Shown here: positions 39,004-47,998 of the stretch, in pieces
Numbering within the stretch: position 1 is the stretch's first letter
How the letters are laid out: every line of letters begins with the position of its first letter
Source of the DNA: Rhodococcus jostii RHA1
GTDB taxonomy: Bacteria; Actinomycetota; Actinomycetes; Mycobacteriales; Mycobacteriaceae
Assembly (NCBI RefSeq): GCF_000014565.1
Contig: NC_008268.1
Coordinates: 7,444,501-7,508,500 of the forward strand
Direction of reading: 5' to 3'
DNA length: 64,000 nucleotides
Notes under the pieces: model-generated
Databases searched by the model: none
What the model was told of the DNA's origin: nothing
What the model saw: only the letters and a program-made list of their open reading frames with translations
Position numbers and translations under genes: made by a program

Positions 39004-39033
39004 TGTTGTGCTCCGTCCACTTGGTGATTCCGG

Positions 39034-39312
39034 TCAGGAGGCCAGGGTCCTGGCCTCCTGGTCGTTGAACTCGTCGTCGGTGAGCACCTCCTGATCGCGC
39101 AGTTCACCGAGCTGCTTCAACGCCGTGAGACGGTCGGTACCGCCGGTCGGTGGTGGCGATGCCGGTGGGGTGGACGGCGGCTGTGGCGCAGCCGACGGCG
39201 GCTGTTGGGCGGCCCAGCGCTGGCCTTGCCGCCGCGAGACCCGGCCTGACACGGTGGTCGCGGTTCCCGCGATCACGGCGGTGCGGGTAATTCCGCGGAG
39301 AAGTCCGGGCAT
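39034..39312 (-). CDS. SHOCT-domain protein (92 aa)
   Basis: ATG 39312 follows aggaggagcgcac. An N-terminal basic segment (MPGLLRGITRTAVIAGTATT) leads to a Pro/Gln-rich linker and a C-terminal SHOCT hairpin (LTALKQLGELRDQEVLTDDE). Probably a small membrane-associated or adaptor protein. It follows the DUF6325 gene and precedes the PLDc_N/SHOCT gene by 30 bp. Confidence 0.83.
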   Translation of the reverse strand: MPGLLRGITRTAVIAGTATTVSGRVSRRQGQRWAAQQPPSAAPQPPSTPPASPPPTGGTDRLTALKQLGELRDQEVLTDDEFNDQEARTLAS

Positions 39313-39779
39313 CGTGCGCTCCTCCTGCTATCGGGTGGGGCCGTCGAGAGAATCGAGCGTCGCCAGGTGCCTTGGACGGGTATCCGTCCCGACGCGACGA
39401 GTTGGGCTCCTTCACGACGTAGCGCGGAGGCGAACGGTGCGGCCCAGCGGTTCTCGTACACGAGGATCGCGCCGACACAGCCCGGTTCGAGGACGGCTCC
39501 CGCCTGCTCGAGATCGCCGCGGTCGATCAGGCCCGACGATGCCTCGGCGAACAGGGTCACGTCGACGGTCCCGGTGAAGCCCAGATCCTCGACGGCAATC
39601 CCTGCGAGCGATCCGTCGGCGTCTTTGCGGACGAAGACCAGGTCGAGTACCCGGATGATGTTCGCCTCGACCAGGTCGAGCAGCAGGGGAAGAGCCGAGC
39701 CGTCGGGCGGGTGGTCGGCGGGAAACTCCACGACCAGGTAGTCGATGGGCCCGACGTCGTCGAAATCGGTGTCGGTCAC
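39273..39779 (-). CDS. DUF6325-family protein, frameshifted near its end
   Basis: The open frame gives 168 residues: VGPIDYLVVEFPADHPPDGS, NIIRVLDLVFVRKDADGSLA, then FAEASSGLIDRGDLEQAGAV and GAILVYENRWAAPFASAL, a good match to DUF6325. The final about 35 residues are unnatural. From about 39372 the neighbouring frame reads RHLATLDSLDGPTR and stops at TAG 39328-39330, right before the SHOCT gene's RBS, which is the expected end of the family (QLVASGRIPVQ...). A single missing base near 39371 is likely, either real or an assembly error. First gene of the SHOCT operon. Confidence 0.8.
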   Translation of the reverse strand: MTDTDFDDVGPIDYLVVEFPADHPPDGSALPLLLDLVEANIIRVLDLVFVRKDADGSLAGIAVEDLGFTGTVDVTLFAEASSGLIDRGDLEQAGAVLEPGCVGAILVYENRWAAPFASALRREGAQLVASGRIPVQGTWRRSILSTAPPDSRRSARCPDFSAELPAPP

Positions 39780-40314
39780 CGCGCTGACCTCGCTTCTGAA
39801 GACCGCAGCGATACAACATCAGGCGAAATATCTGCGCCTCCGGGCATGCGAAATGCCTCGTACCAGCACGCACAGTTTCCCATCCACGCCTCAGAACGCG
39901 CCGGAAAACGACAACACCCGATCGCCCAGGCAGCCCTGAGTATTTTTCTCGTCCGGATCTTCGACTCCTGGCTATTCCGCTGGGTGATCAGCTCGCGCGG
40001 GAACCGCTCGGAGGCGCAACCGTCAGCCGAAACGCCGGCCTGGGTAGTGTGCTCGTCATTCCGGGACCGCCGTGGGCATGGACCGTCCTCGGTATCGACT
40101 GCCCGTCGGTGCTTCGGTTCGGCGGCCGCGATCGCGCCCCGGGCCCGCGCCCGCCTGAACCGACGTCTACGCCCGGATGCCCGTCGAGCCCGATTCCGGC
40201 AGCGTCCGTCGAACGACTGGCCGGGAATGCGCGCAAGTCGCGGTGGCGTACCCGTCGCGCGGCGCACACTTGGGAGCGCGCGTACAGCATCCGAGTCCAC
40301 AGAGGTGAACCATC
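39780..40314. other. No gene recognised (535 bp)
   Basis: Between the divergent DUF6325 and DUF7144 genes. Open frames on both strands are Arg/Ser-rich without RBS. It should hold both promoters; I could not assign -35/-10 hexamers with confidence. Confidence 0.5.
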
Positions 40315-40722
40315 GTGCCCGATAAATCGAGCGTCAATCAGCAGATCGCAGCTGACACGGTGATCGGTGCCGCGGTCTTGCTGGTCACCGTCGGCGTGCT
40401 GCATATCCTTCAGGGGATCGCCGCGGTCGCCAATGATGACGCCCTCGTCGTCATTGCCGAGTACACCTACGAATTCGATCTGACCGTGTGGGGGTGGATC
40501 CACATCGTGCTCGGGGTGGTGATCGCGCTGGTCGGTGCCGCCCTGTTCCGCGGTGGAATATGGGCGCGGACGTTGACGGTCACCATCGCGGCACTATCGA
40601 TCGTCGTCAACTTCCTGTGGCTGCCCCATTACCCGGCGTGGGCACTGCTGATCATCGCCCTCGACACGGCGGTGATCTGGGCGGTACTGACCTGGATTCC
40701 GAATCCGGCTGGTACTAGGTGA
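40315..40722 (+). CDS. DUF7144-family membrane protein (paralogue 4)
   Basis: 135 residues from GTG 40315 behind agaggtgaa. VLHILQGIAAVANDDALVVI, EYTYEFDLTVWGWIHIVLG and SIVVNFLWLPHYPAWALL match the family; one Tyr of the LPYYP motif is His here. Last of four paralogues in a 7-kb stretch. Confidence 0.88.
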   Translation: MPDKSSVNQQIAADTVIGAAVLLVTVGVLHILQGIAAVANDDALVVIAEYTYEFDLTVWGWIHIVLGVVIALVGAALFRGGIWARTLTVTIAALSIVVNFLWLPHYPAWALLIIALDTAVIWAVLTWIPNPAGTR

Positions 40723-41171
40723 CTCGCGGCGATCAACGAACGTCCTGCAGGACGCACACAGGCCGGCACATTCGGGTACGCCGCGCACAGTCATCCGGCT
40801 GATGCCACCCAGGGTGCGGTCGACGCGCCGTGTCCGCGATGGCGTCGACCGTGCGACTGTTCGAGGGACGGCTGGTCGGGCCGGTTCACCATAAAGGTTC
40901 CCGCCCGGTGTCGGCTCTACCTCCGCGTGCACGGTGTTATTTGTGGGTGGTGAGGATCATCCCGTCGCCCTCGTCCCGGCAGTATGTACGACGACTTGTC
41001 GTCCTGCCAACGGACACGTCAGACTCCTTGTAGGCGGTCAGTTCGCCTCCGGTTGGGCGGACACGGTTTCTCCGGATCAGTGGAGACGAGAATTCTGGGT
41101 CGTCGGCCACGAAACAGCTGATTGACACGCTGGCGTAAATACCCGGACGGGGTTCCTTCGCCCGAGTTGGC
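40723..41171. other. No gene; contains left flank of the IS21-type element
   Basis: No coding sequence recognised. The left end of the IS21-type element should lie in about 41100-41170 (tgattgacacgctggcg region), but I could not pair it with a right-end inverted repeat. Confidence 0.4.
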
Positions 41172-41192
41172 TTGGTTTGCCGCGCAAACCAA
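41172..41192 (+). promoter_or_regulatory. Hairpin in the istA leader
   Basis: TTGGTTTGC-CGC-GCAAACCAA is a perfect 9-bp inverted repeat 18 bp before the istA ATG, ahead of its aaggaa RBS. It could limit transposase translation or be a transposase-binding site. Confidence 0.5.
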
Positions 41193-41209
41193 CCGACCGA
41201 AGGAACCCC

Positions 41210-42733
41210 ATGACCAAGTGTGCCAGGGAAGTGATGGAGATCTTGGAAGCCTACGACCTGACCCAGTGTGCGCATTCGGCGGCGCAGCTGGTCGGGTGTG
41301 ACGAGAAGACGGTGGCCAGGTATGTCGCGCTCCGCGACGCCGGCCGCGACCCGGCCGAGCGTGAGCGCCGCGCACGCTCGATCGACCCGTTCCTCGGGAA
41401 GATCGAGGAGCTGGTGGAGGCCTCACAGGGCCGGATCCGGGCGGACGTGGTGCACGACAAGCTCACCGCGATGGGCTTCGACGGCACCGACCGCACCACC
41501 CGCCGCGCGGTCGCCGAGCTCAAGGCGAGCTACCGGGCCGGGCACCGCCGGAAGTATCGGCCTGGGGGCACCTCCCACGCAGTGGGGGAGGATCCCGGAG
41601 CCGGGCATGTGGCTGCAGTTCGATTGGGGCGAGGGCCCGCGGGTCGGTGGCCGGCGTACCCAACTGTTCTGCGCGTGGTTGTCGTGGTCGAGGTTTGCCG
41701 GTGGTGGTGCCGGCGTGGGACCAGCAGCTCCCGACGTTGATCGCCTGCCTGGACACCACGCTGCGCCGGATCGGTGGGGCGCCGACGTATCTGCTGACCG
41801 ACAATCCCCGAACCGTCACGATGGACCGGATCGCCGGTGTCCCCGTCCGTCACCCCGACATCGTTTCCGCAGGAAGGCATTACGGCTGCGTCGTGCACAC
41901 GTGTGAACCGTTCGATCCGGAATCGAAGGGCGGCGCCGAGCATACGGTCAAGATCGCGAAGGCCGATCTGGTGCCGACCGAGGCGAACCTGCTCGAGGAA
42001 TACCCGAGTTTCGCCGAGCTCGTCGACGCATGTGAGCGGTGGTGCGAGAAGGTCAACGCCCGCCCGCATCGCGCCGTCGGGGCCGCCCCGGCCGAGCGGT
42101 TGGCAACCGAACTCGGCAGGCTGCACGTGCTGCCCGAGGATCCGCATCTGCTTGCCCTCGGTGAGGAGCGCCTCGTCGGCTTCGACCAGACCGTCAGCTG
42201 GGGCAACGTGCGGTACTCGACCCCGGACGGGCACCAAGGGACGAAGGTGTGGTGCCGGGTCACCGGCGACGAATTGGTGATCGTCGCCCGCACCGGAAGC
42301 GGTGTCGCGGAGATCGCCCGCCACCGACTGTCCACCCCAGGGAACCCAAGAATCGTCGCCGCGCATTACCCGCATCACCCCGACGACGGATCGGTGCTGC
42401 GCCTGCCCAAACCCCGCCCGCGCACCGCGGCCGAGATCGACTTCCTCGCCCTCGGCGAGGGCGCACACCGCTGGCTGACCGAGGCCGCCGCCGGAGGGGT
42501 CGTCCGGATCCGCCACAAGATGGCCAGGGCAGTCGAATTCACCCACGTCCCCGGGCGCCGGACGGGTCGATCAGGCATTGGCCGTGGCCGCGGCGGCGGG
42601 CCGGTTCGGCGACCGTGATCTCGCCTCGATCCTCGACCACCTTGCCGCCGCCGCACAGCCCGGACCTGTGGTTGTGGTCGACGAAACCCACACCACTTGG
42701 GCCCGGCACCGCCGGGTGGGGCCGGGTGGGCGC
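41210..42733 (+). pseudogene. istA: IS21 transposase IstA, three frameshifts
   Basis: ATG 41210 begins MTKCAREVMEILEAYDLTQC with an N-terminal HTH. At 41563-41591 a GC-rich palindrome interrupts the expected KYRPW-V-PEPGMWLQFDWG junction and shifts the frame. The catalytic core then reads EPGMWLQFDWGEGPRVGGRR (first Asp), shifts again near 41695, and continues PAWDQQLPTLIACLDTTLRR, YLLTDNPRTVTM and PFDPESKGGAEHTVKIAK (DDE motif). A third shift near 42560 moves the end into QALAVAAAAGRFGDRDLASI. With three shifts the transposase cannot be made, so the IS is immobile. Confidence 0.88.
41563..41591. repeat. GC-rich palindromic insertion inside istA
   Basis: About 26-29 bp that include CACCTCCCAC-GCA-GTGGGGGAGG, an imperfect palindrome inserted in a conserved coding position. 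Similar G5-CACCTCCC...GGGGGAG palindromes are familiar as dispersed intergenic repeats in Streptomyces. Its presence within a gene argues for mobility of the repeat. Confidence 0.65.
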
Positions 42734-43069
42734 ATGAACAGCAATTCGGCGCCGCCCCTCCCCGACGAGCTGGCCAAGATCTGCACCCGCATGCGGCTGC
42801 CGTATCTGCGCAAGGCCGCCCCCGACGTGCTCGCGACCGCCCGGGCCCAACGCTGGGACCCGGCCGAGGTGGTGCGGGTGCTGCTGCAAGAGGAAGTCGT
42901 CGGCCGGGACGCCGCCACCCGCCGGATGCGCCGCAAGAACGCGAAATTCCCGACCGGCAAGACGTTCTCGTCGTGGCGCCCGGAGGAGTCCTCGATTCCC
43001 GAGGCCACCCAGAACGCGCTCACCACGCTCGAATGGGTGCACCGCCGGGAGAACCTGGCCGTGTCCGGA
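42734..43069 (+). pseudogene. istB: IstB N-terminal half (split by transposon)
   Basis: ATG 42734 begins MNSNSAPPLPDELAKICTRM, a typical IstB helper start. The frame runs cleanly through TLEWVHRRENLAVSG and then, where PSGTGKSH (Walker A) should follow, enters transposon sequence. The missing half begins at 47015 (SGTGKSHFVEALAHAAIEAD). IstB is the AAA+ helper ATPase of IS21 transposition. Confidence 0.9.
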
Positions 43070-43117
43070 GCCGTCGTTATCGTCGGTTTGAGCTGAGAAG
43101 CCTTTCGTTTGCGCTGG

Positions 43118-43558
43118 TCATGACGTTTCTGCGATTGATGCAATGTGGTTGGTGGCGGTCCCTTGGCGGGTGAGTTGGCGGCGCAGGTCGAGGTTCTCGC
43201 CGTGGGCCTGTTCGAGGGCGTCTCGCAGGGCTCGGACTTCGGTGCGGTGCTGTTTCTTCAGCTCAATGATCTGCTGGCTGAGTGTGTGGATGAGGGTGTT
43301 ATCCGAATCCGGTGCGGTGGCGGCGTCGACCGGTCGGGCGGTGGCCCGCAGCCGTTCGATGCGGGGCCGCAGTTCGGCATGGTTGTAGAGGAAGGCGTGG
43401 GAGACGCCGGCCTCGCGTTGGACGGCTTGGAAGGTGACGCGTTCGCCGCGTTTGAGCAGACGCCGGATGGCCTGCTCGGCATCGGCGGTCTTGCGGGTGG
43501 ATCTGGACTTGGCGGCGGCGACCAAGGCGGCTGTGCGGTCTGCATGTGTGGTGGTCAG
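43118..43558 (-). CDS. tnpC: Tn554-type TnpC (DUF6262) protein
   Basis: About 146 residues if translation starts at CTG 43558, which overlaps the tnpB stop as CTGA where ATGA would be expected. The sequence runs LTTTHADRTAALVAAAKSRS, ADAEQAIRRLLKRGERVTFQ, VQREAGVSHAFLYNHAELR and a C-terminal coiled coil (TLSQQIIELKKQHRTEVRAL). This is the DUF6262 layout: HTH followed by a coiled coil, influencing orientation and efficiency of transposition in Tn554. The open frame continues upstream but is Pro/His-rich. The atypical start may reduce expression. Confidence 0.75.
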   Translation of the reverse strand: MTTTHADRTAALVAAAKSRSTRKTADAEQAIRRLLKRGERVTFQAVQREAGVSHAFLYNHAELRPRIERLRATARPVDAATAPDSDNTLIHTLSQQIIELKKQHRTEVRALRDALEQAHGENLDLRRQLTRQGTATNHIASIAETS

Positions 43559-45712
43559 GGTCGTGTCCTCAGTGTGATGGGGATGAGGGTGAGTGGGATC
43601 GGGCCGGTCGTGGTGGCGTGAGAGCCACCGCCTTGGATGGCGCGGCCGGGATCGGTCGGCAGTGCTTCCAGCAGCTTGGTCAGTGCCTCTCTCTCGGCGC
43701 GGCGGTGTGTGAGCCAGACGTTGTCGTCGGGCATGGGGCTGCCGTGTCGGATCTCGAATTCGGTTGTGGTGCGGTCGATCAGGGTGGTTGTGTCGTCGAG
43801 TTGGCGTTCGAGGACGGTCCGGTGGGTGGTGTCGGTGGCGAACACCGAGCAAGTGAGGCAGGCGTTGCCCTTGTCGCAGGATTGGAGCGGTGGCAGTAGA
43901 CACCAGCCGTTGGGCAGGAATCGGTCGGCTCGGTCGAACAGGTGCATGCTGTCGTGGTCGTCACGGGAGAACTGGATCCGGGTTCCGTCGGCTTTCAGTT
44001 TCACCGTCGCGAGGAACGCTTGTTCGGCGTGCTGTTCACGGGCGGCGATGTAGTGCATGGTCATCGTCGGGGTGGCATGGCCTGCGTAGCGTTGCAGGAC
44101 GTGGATCGGCAGACCGAGCTCGGCCAGCCGAGTCAATCGGGTGTGGCGAAATCGGTGGGTGTGGCTGAGCCTGATCACGCGGCCTTGGCTGTCGGTGATC
44201 TGCACCCGGTCGCTGAACTCACGCAGCATCCAGGTGTAGGTGCCTTGGGGATAGGGTTTGCCGCCGGTGCGGTTGCCGACGCGCTGGACGAACAGAAACC
44301 GCGGCTCGTGCTCGGGGAATTTGTCGCGGACCCAGCGTTGCTGCTCACCGATGACCTCGGTGACTTCCCGGTCGACCAAGATGGTGTCTGGTGCGATATC
44401 GATCTTCGTTTGCGCATAGTGAAATCGTGCGATCTTCTCAGTGCCGGGTGCGGTGATTGTGGTCGCCGGAGGCGCGGTCAGGCAGTCGAATGCGCAGGTG
44501 CGGATTTCGCTGGCGCGCCGTCCGGTGAGGATCTGCATCAGGATCATCCGCATGGCTTGTGGATCATCGAAGCCGTTGGCCTGCAATTGTGTTCCATCGC
44601 CGCGGGTAATGAGCATCTGGTGTTCGCGGGGCAAGCCGAGCAGCGGCAACGCCGCCAGGATCTGGCCCATCGCGTGGTCGTCGACGTAATGGTCGTCGTT
44701 GAACTCGCGCGTGTGCTTGACGCGGGCGACCTGCCGGAACCAACTCGCGGCGTGCGCCTCGGTGACCCGTGACCACGGCTCTGCGCCGAGCAGCTGGTGG
44801 GCTTCGCCGCGGTTATCGGCGACGAACGCGAACAGCTCACCGACCGCTCGCAGGTCGTCGTTGATCTGACGTGGATGCACCGGTCTGTCGGCGAATCGGC
44901 GGTCGTTGCTGCGCAGCAGCCGGTTGGCGGGGTCGGCGTCCCAACGCCGGAACGCCGCCGCCTGTGCGGCGGCGTTGGCGGGGTCGCCGAGGACCTGCAG
45001 CGGGTCGTCGAGAGTGCCCAGCCAACGGTCGAACCTGGTCAGGCATTTGACTCGTTCCTGGCTGACCGTCGACCACCGTAAGGTCCCGGCCTCGAGTGCG
45101 GTCCCCAAATGCCATTTCGCTGCCTCTCGCAGCCAGCGATGACGGATCTGCCCGGGTGAACAGCCGTAGTTGGCCTGCGGTTCCCGCCCGGTCAGCGGAA
45201 TCCGCGGATCGCAGCGCGGGTGCCATTCGTCGAGATCCCACCAGTGGCCGTCATGACAGCGCGCCAGCAGCGCCAGCCGAGCGAATCGGAACATCACCCG
45301 CAGCCGGGCGATGCTGCCATGGGGCGGCAGCCGCCCCCAGCGGGTCGCATAGAACCATCGCTGCAACGCCGCGGCCTGATCCCAGTCCATCGCGCGGATC
45401 GACGGTGGGAACGGATGCTGTTCGCGGATCGCTCGTCGGAGGATGTTGGCCATCTGATTGGTGGCCAGGACGGAGGATCGGGTGCCGTCCAGTGCCTGCC
45501 AGTGCGCCATCCAGGCCAGCTCGGCAGCAATCGTCTCCGGCAGGCCGTGCAGCTTGATCCGGGCCTTGGCGTTCTCGGTGATCTTTTCCCAGTTGTCGAT
45601 AGCGGGTCCGATGATCGGTCCGCGCCATTGCGGCGGCAGCTCCTGCAGGAGCTGCCAGATCGGGTCTTTGTCATCGGCCGGGGCGCAGATAGGGTGGCCG
45701 CTGCCCCATTCA
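43555..45712 (-). CDS. tnpB: Tn554-type tyrosine recombinase TnpB, N-terminal frameshift
   Basis: From the first usable ATG (45510) the frame is 651 residues: MAHWQALDGTRSSVLATNQM to the C-terminus. Catalytic elements: ILTGRRASEIRTCAFDCL (Arg), HTHRFRHTRLTRLAELG (HxxR) and YAGHATPTMTMHYIAAREQ (His, Tyr). A Cys-rich tail (LQSCDKGNACLTCSVF) follows. Clearly conserved sequence continues about 65 codons upstream (DPIWQLLQELPPQWRGP, AIDNWEKITENAKARIKL) with no start codon. The natural ATG, overlapping the tnpA stop (ATGA at about 45711), is one base out of frame. One base seems lost within the first 15 codons, so a full-length protein may not be made. Confidence 0.8.
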
Positions 45713-46909
45713 TTCGGTCACCTGCCAGCCGGCCGCATATGATCGCCAGTTCGCCGCCGCCCGCAACGCCTCGTCCTCGCGAACCCAGCCGTAAAGGTCC
45801 AAAGTCGTTTGGACATGAGCGTGACCGAGCCGCCGCGATACCACCCACTCCGGTGTCCCCGCCAGCAACAACGCGGTCGCATGGCTGTGCCGGAACCAGT
45901 GCGGAGACCAACCCTCGACACCGATGCCCCTTCGCCGCAACGCATTCGTCTTGTCCCGCACCGTCCCTTCCCGAAGCGACGACAGGAACGGCGGCCGGAA
46001 AAGATTCACCAGCAACGGCGACTCGACCCTCAGCGGCAGGCCCAGCTCGGTTGCTCGGCAGGCGATGTGGGTCAGGTAGTCGGCGAACAACCGCTCCAAG
46101 TCCGCGCCGACATAGACCCGACGCGGACGCATCATCTTCACCCGCGCCCCGTTCGCGTTGTCGTGTCGCGGCACGATCTCGACGAACGGTGTCCCGCCGC
46201 GACCCATCACGAAGTCACTGATCCGCAGACCCAAAGCCTCACCCAACCGCATGCCAGTCTCAGCCAGCAGCGCGAACAGAAACCGGTCCCGCAGATTCCC
46301 GACCCATTCACCAGTGGCCGAATCGAACACGGCGCATCCATTCAGGATCGCCTGGATCTGCCCAGGCAACAACAGAGGTGGCCGACCAGTACCGCGGTGA
46401 CCGCGGCGCACCCGCACCAGCGACGACGGCCGCGCTGCCGCCCGAGCATCCAGATGCGCCAGCAACCCCCGAGCCGGCATCCGCCGCGGTGCCCCGCGCA
46501 TCAACCGTCCCGCGACCGGAACCCCGAAAACCGCTTCCTGCCAACGATAGAACGACATCAACGCCGCCAGCCGCGCCTCCAACGTCGAAGCTCCCGGTAC
46601 CTGCTCCTGCGGGACCAGGCTGCGTTCAACCGTCCGGCCGTTGCGCAACCACGACAGGAACCCCGTCACCGCGGGGACACCGACGTCCCGCCACTTCCCG
46701 ACCTCGTCGCGCTGCTCCAGGAACGTCCACCACTGAGCCAACGCCGTCGCATAGCCGCGCACCGTATTCGGCGACCACAGAGTCCGGTGAGACTCCAACC
46801 ACTCCTCGACCGGATCAACGGTCCGATACGACGCATCGACCACCGTCCACGTCCGACTCCCACCAGGCGGTCGCACCGCCAGACCGTACGCCACAAGCAC
46901 CGCCCCCAT
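45710..46909 (-). CDS. tnpA: Tn554-type tyrosine recombinase TnpA
   Basis: 399 residues from ATG 46909 behind agggagtg (an in-frame ATG at 46966 is less likely). The N-terminal core-binding domain (VEEWLESHRTLWSPNTVRGY) is followed by the catalytic domain with LLAETGMRLGEALGLR (Arg), HWFRHSHATALLLAGTP (HxxR) and RRLGHAHVQTTLDLYGW (His, Tyr). Intact. In Tn554, TnpA and TnpB together carry out integration at a preferred site. The stop overlaps the tnpB start region. Confidence 0.92.
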   Translation of the reverse strand: MGAVLVAYGLAVRPPGGSRTWTVVDASYRTVDPVEEWLESHRTLWSPNTVRGYATALAQWWTFLEQRDEVGKWRDVGVPAVTGFLSWLRNGRTVERSLVPQEQVPGASTLEARLAALMSFYRWQEAVFGVPVAGRLMRGAPRRMPARGLLAHLDARAAARPSSLVRVRRGHRGTGRPPLLLPGQIQAILNGCAVFDSATGEWVGNLRDRFLFALLAETGMRLGEALGLRISDFVMGRGGTPFVEIVPRHDNANGARVKMMRPRRVYVGADLERLFADYLTHIACRATELGLPLRVESPLLVNLFRPPFLSSLREGTVRDKTNALRRRGIGVEGWSPHWFRHSHATALLLAGTPEWVVSRRLGHAHVQTTLDLYGWVREDEALRAAANWRSYAAGWQVTE

Positions 46910-47014
46910 CGTTGTTGCACTCCCTCTGATAACCGGGAAACAACGATGGCAAAGCAAGATCAACAAACATCGTCGAAGACGTTAATGAGAGTCGACGAAC
47001 TCCCGTTGATAACG

Positions 47015-47449
47015 TCCGGGACGGGGAAGAGTCATTTCGTCGAAGCGCTCGCGCACGCCGCGATCGAGGCCGACCTGCGGGTGCTGTGGTTCACCCTCGA
47101 AACCCTCACCCAGACGGTGAACAAGGCGAAGGCCGACGGGTCGGTCGCCCGCACGGTGGCGAAGGTCTGCTCCTGCGATCTCGTGGTGGTCGATGACATC
47201 GGCATGCTGCCCGCCGGGCAGGACGCCGCCGAGGCGTTCTACCGCATCGTCGACGCCGCATACGAGCGCCGCTCGGTCGCCGTGACGTCGAACATTCACC
47301 CGTCTGGATTCGACACGATCATGCCGAAGACCCTGGCCACCGCTACTGTCGATCGGCTCCTGCACCACGCCCACGTCATCGTGACCAAGGGCGATTCACA
47401 CCGCCTCGCCGACGCCCTCGCCGGCAAGGGCGTGCACCCACTCGACTAA
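47015..47449 (+). pseudogene. istB: IstB C-terminal half (split by transposon)
   Basis: Begins in the middle of Walker A: SGTGKSHFVEALAHAAIEAD, then Walker B LVVVDDIGMLPAGQDAAEAF, sensor region VAVTSNIHPSGFDTIMPKTL and the end LADALAGKGVHPLD. It joins the half at 42734-43069 exactly. It lacks its own start or RBS and will not be expressed as a helper ATPase. Confidence 0.9.
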
Positions 47450-47998
47450 CGACGCGGACCAACGGCACGGGCCGCCACCGGTCTTCAACGACCACACATC
47501 CGGAAGTTTGATGTCCACAGATCCGGAGATCTCATGTCCGCCCGCCCGGACTTCCTCGCGTCCGTTGACACTTTCGGGGATGATTGTCAGTGGTGCAGGG
47601 CGGTGACCGAATTGCGGATCTGGGCGCGCTGCTTGGTGTCGAGGCCACGGACTCGGGTCCGATTTCGGCCTCGACGCGAGATTCGGGACGAGATTGTGCG
47701 GGAAGTCTGGTTGCGTGACGACATTCCGACATTGTCTGACAGACACTCGACCGAGCGGGCATCGGGAGCGGCAGGTGTGAAGCGGGGAGGGTGAGTGAGA
47801 ATGAATCATATACGGGTACATGCAGTTTGGGCCAAGGAGGCGTTCTGTGTTAGCCGTATTCCTTGCCGATATGCACCGCACACTCTGCCGGTCGCTCGTT
47901 GACTCACATTCACGATTAGTCTGTGCGGTGATGGATACGTCCGAGGAGGCCGCGCGTGCGTCGGCGGCCATGACTGCGGAAGGCTAGCGGAGTTGGCC

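Larger units (their letters stand above)
43075..47014 (-). mobile_element. Tn554-like transposon (tnpA-tnpB-tnpC)
   Basis: About 3.94 kb, bounded by imperfect inverted ends CGTTATCGTCGG (43075-43086) and, on the other strand, CGTTATCAACGG (47014-47003). It carries, on the reverse strand, two tyrosine recombinases and a small DUF6262-type protein in the order and overlap typical of Tn554 (tnpABC). No cargo gene is present. It entered the Walker A codons of istB. One extra base at the junction is consistent with site-specific recombination that leaves donor-derived bases rather than a target duplication. Confidence 0.85.
41172..47460. mobile_element. IS21-type element interrupted by a Tn554-like transposon
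   Basis: istA (41210-42733, broken), then istB in two halves (42734-43069 and 47015-47449) separated by an about 3.94-kb insertion at 43075-47014. Without the insert the IS would be about 2.4 kb, normal for IS21. Terminal repeats were not resolved, so the outer limits are approximate. The 47460-47998 flank contains a repeated gene-end remnant (47600-47631) and no gene. Confidence 0.8.

Noticed and set aside
37435..39027. 530-codon forward frame across the SHOCT/hypothetical region
   Set aside because: Gly/Arg-rich, no domain, and overlaps well-supported reverse-strand SHOCT and PLDc_N genes.
45809..47449. Forward frame that appears to fuse a long leader to IstB
   Set aside because: The leader is antisense to tnpA; only 47015-47449 is real IstB sequence, so the fusion is accidental.
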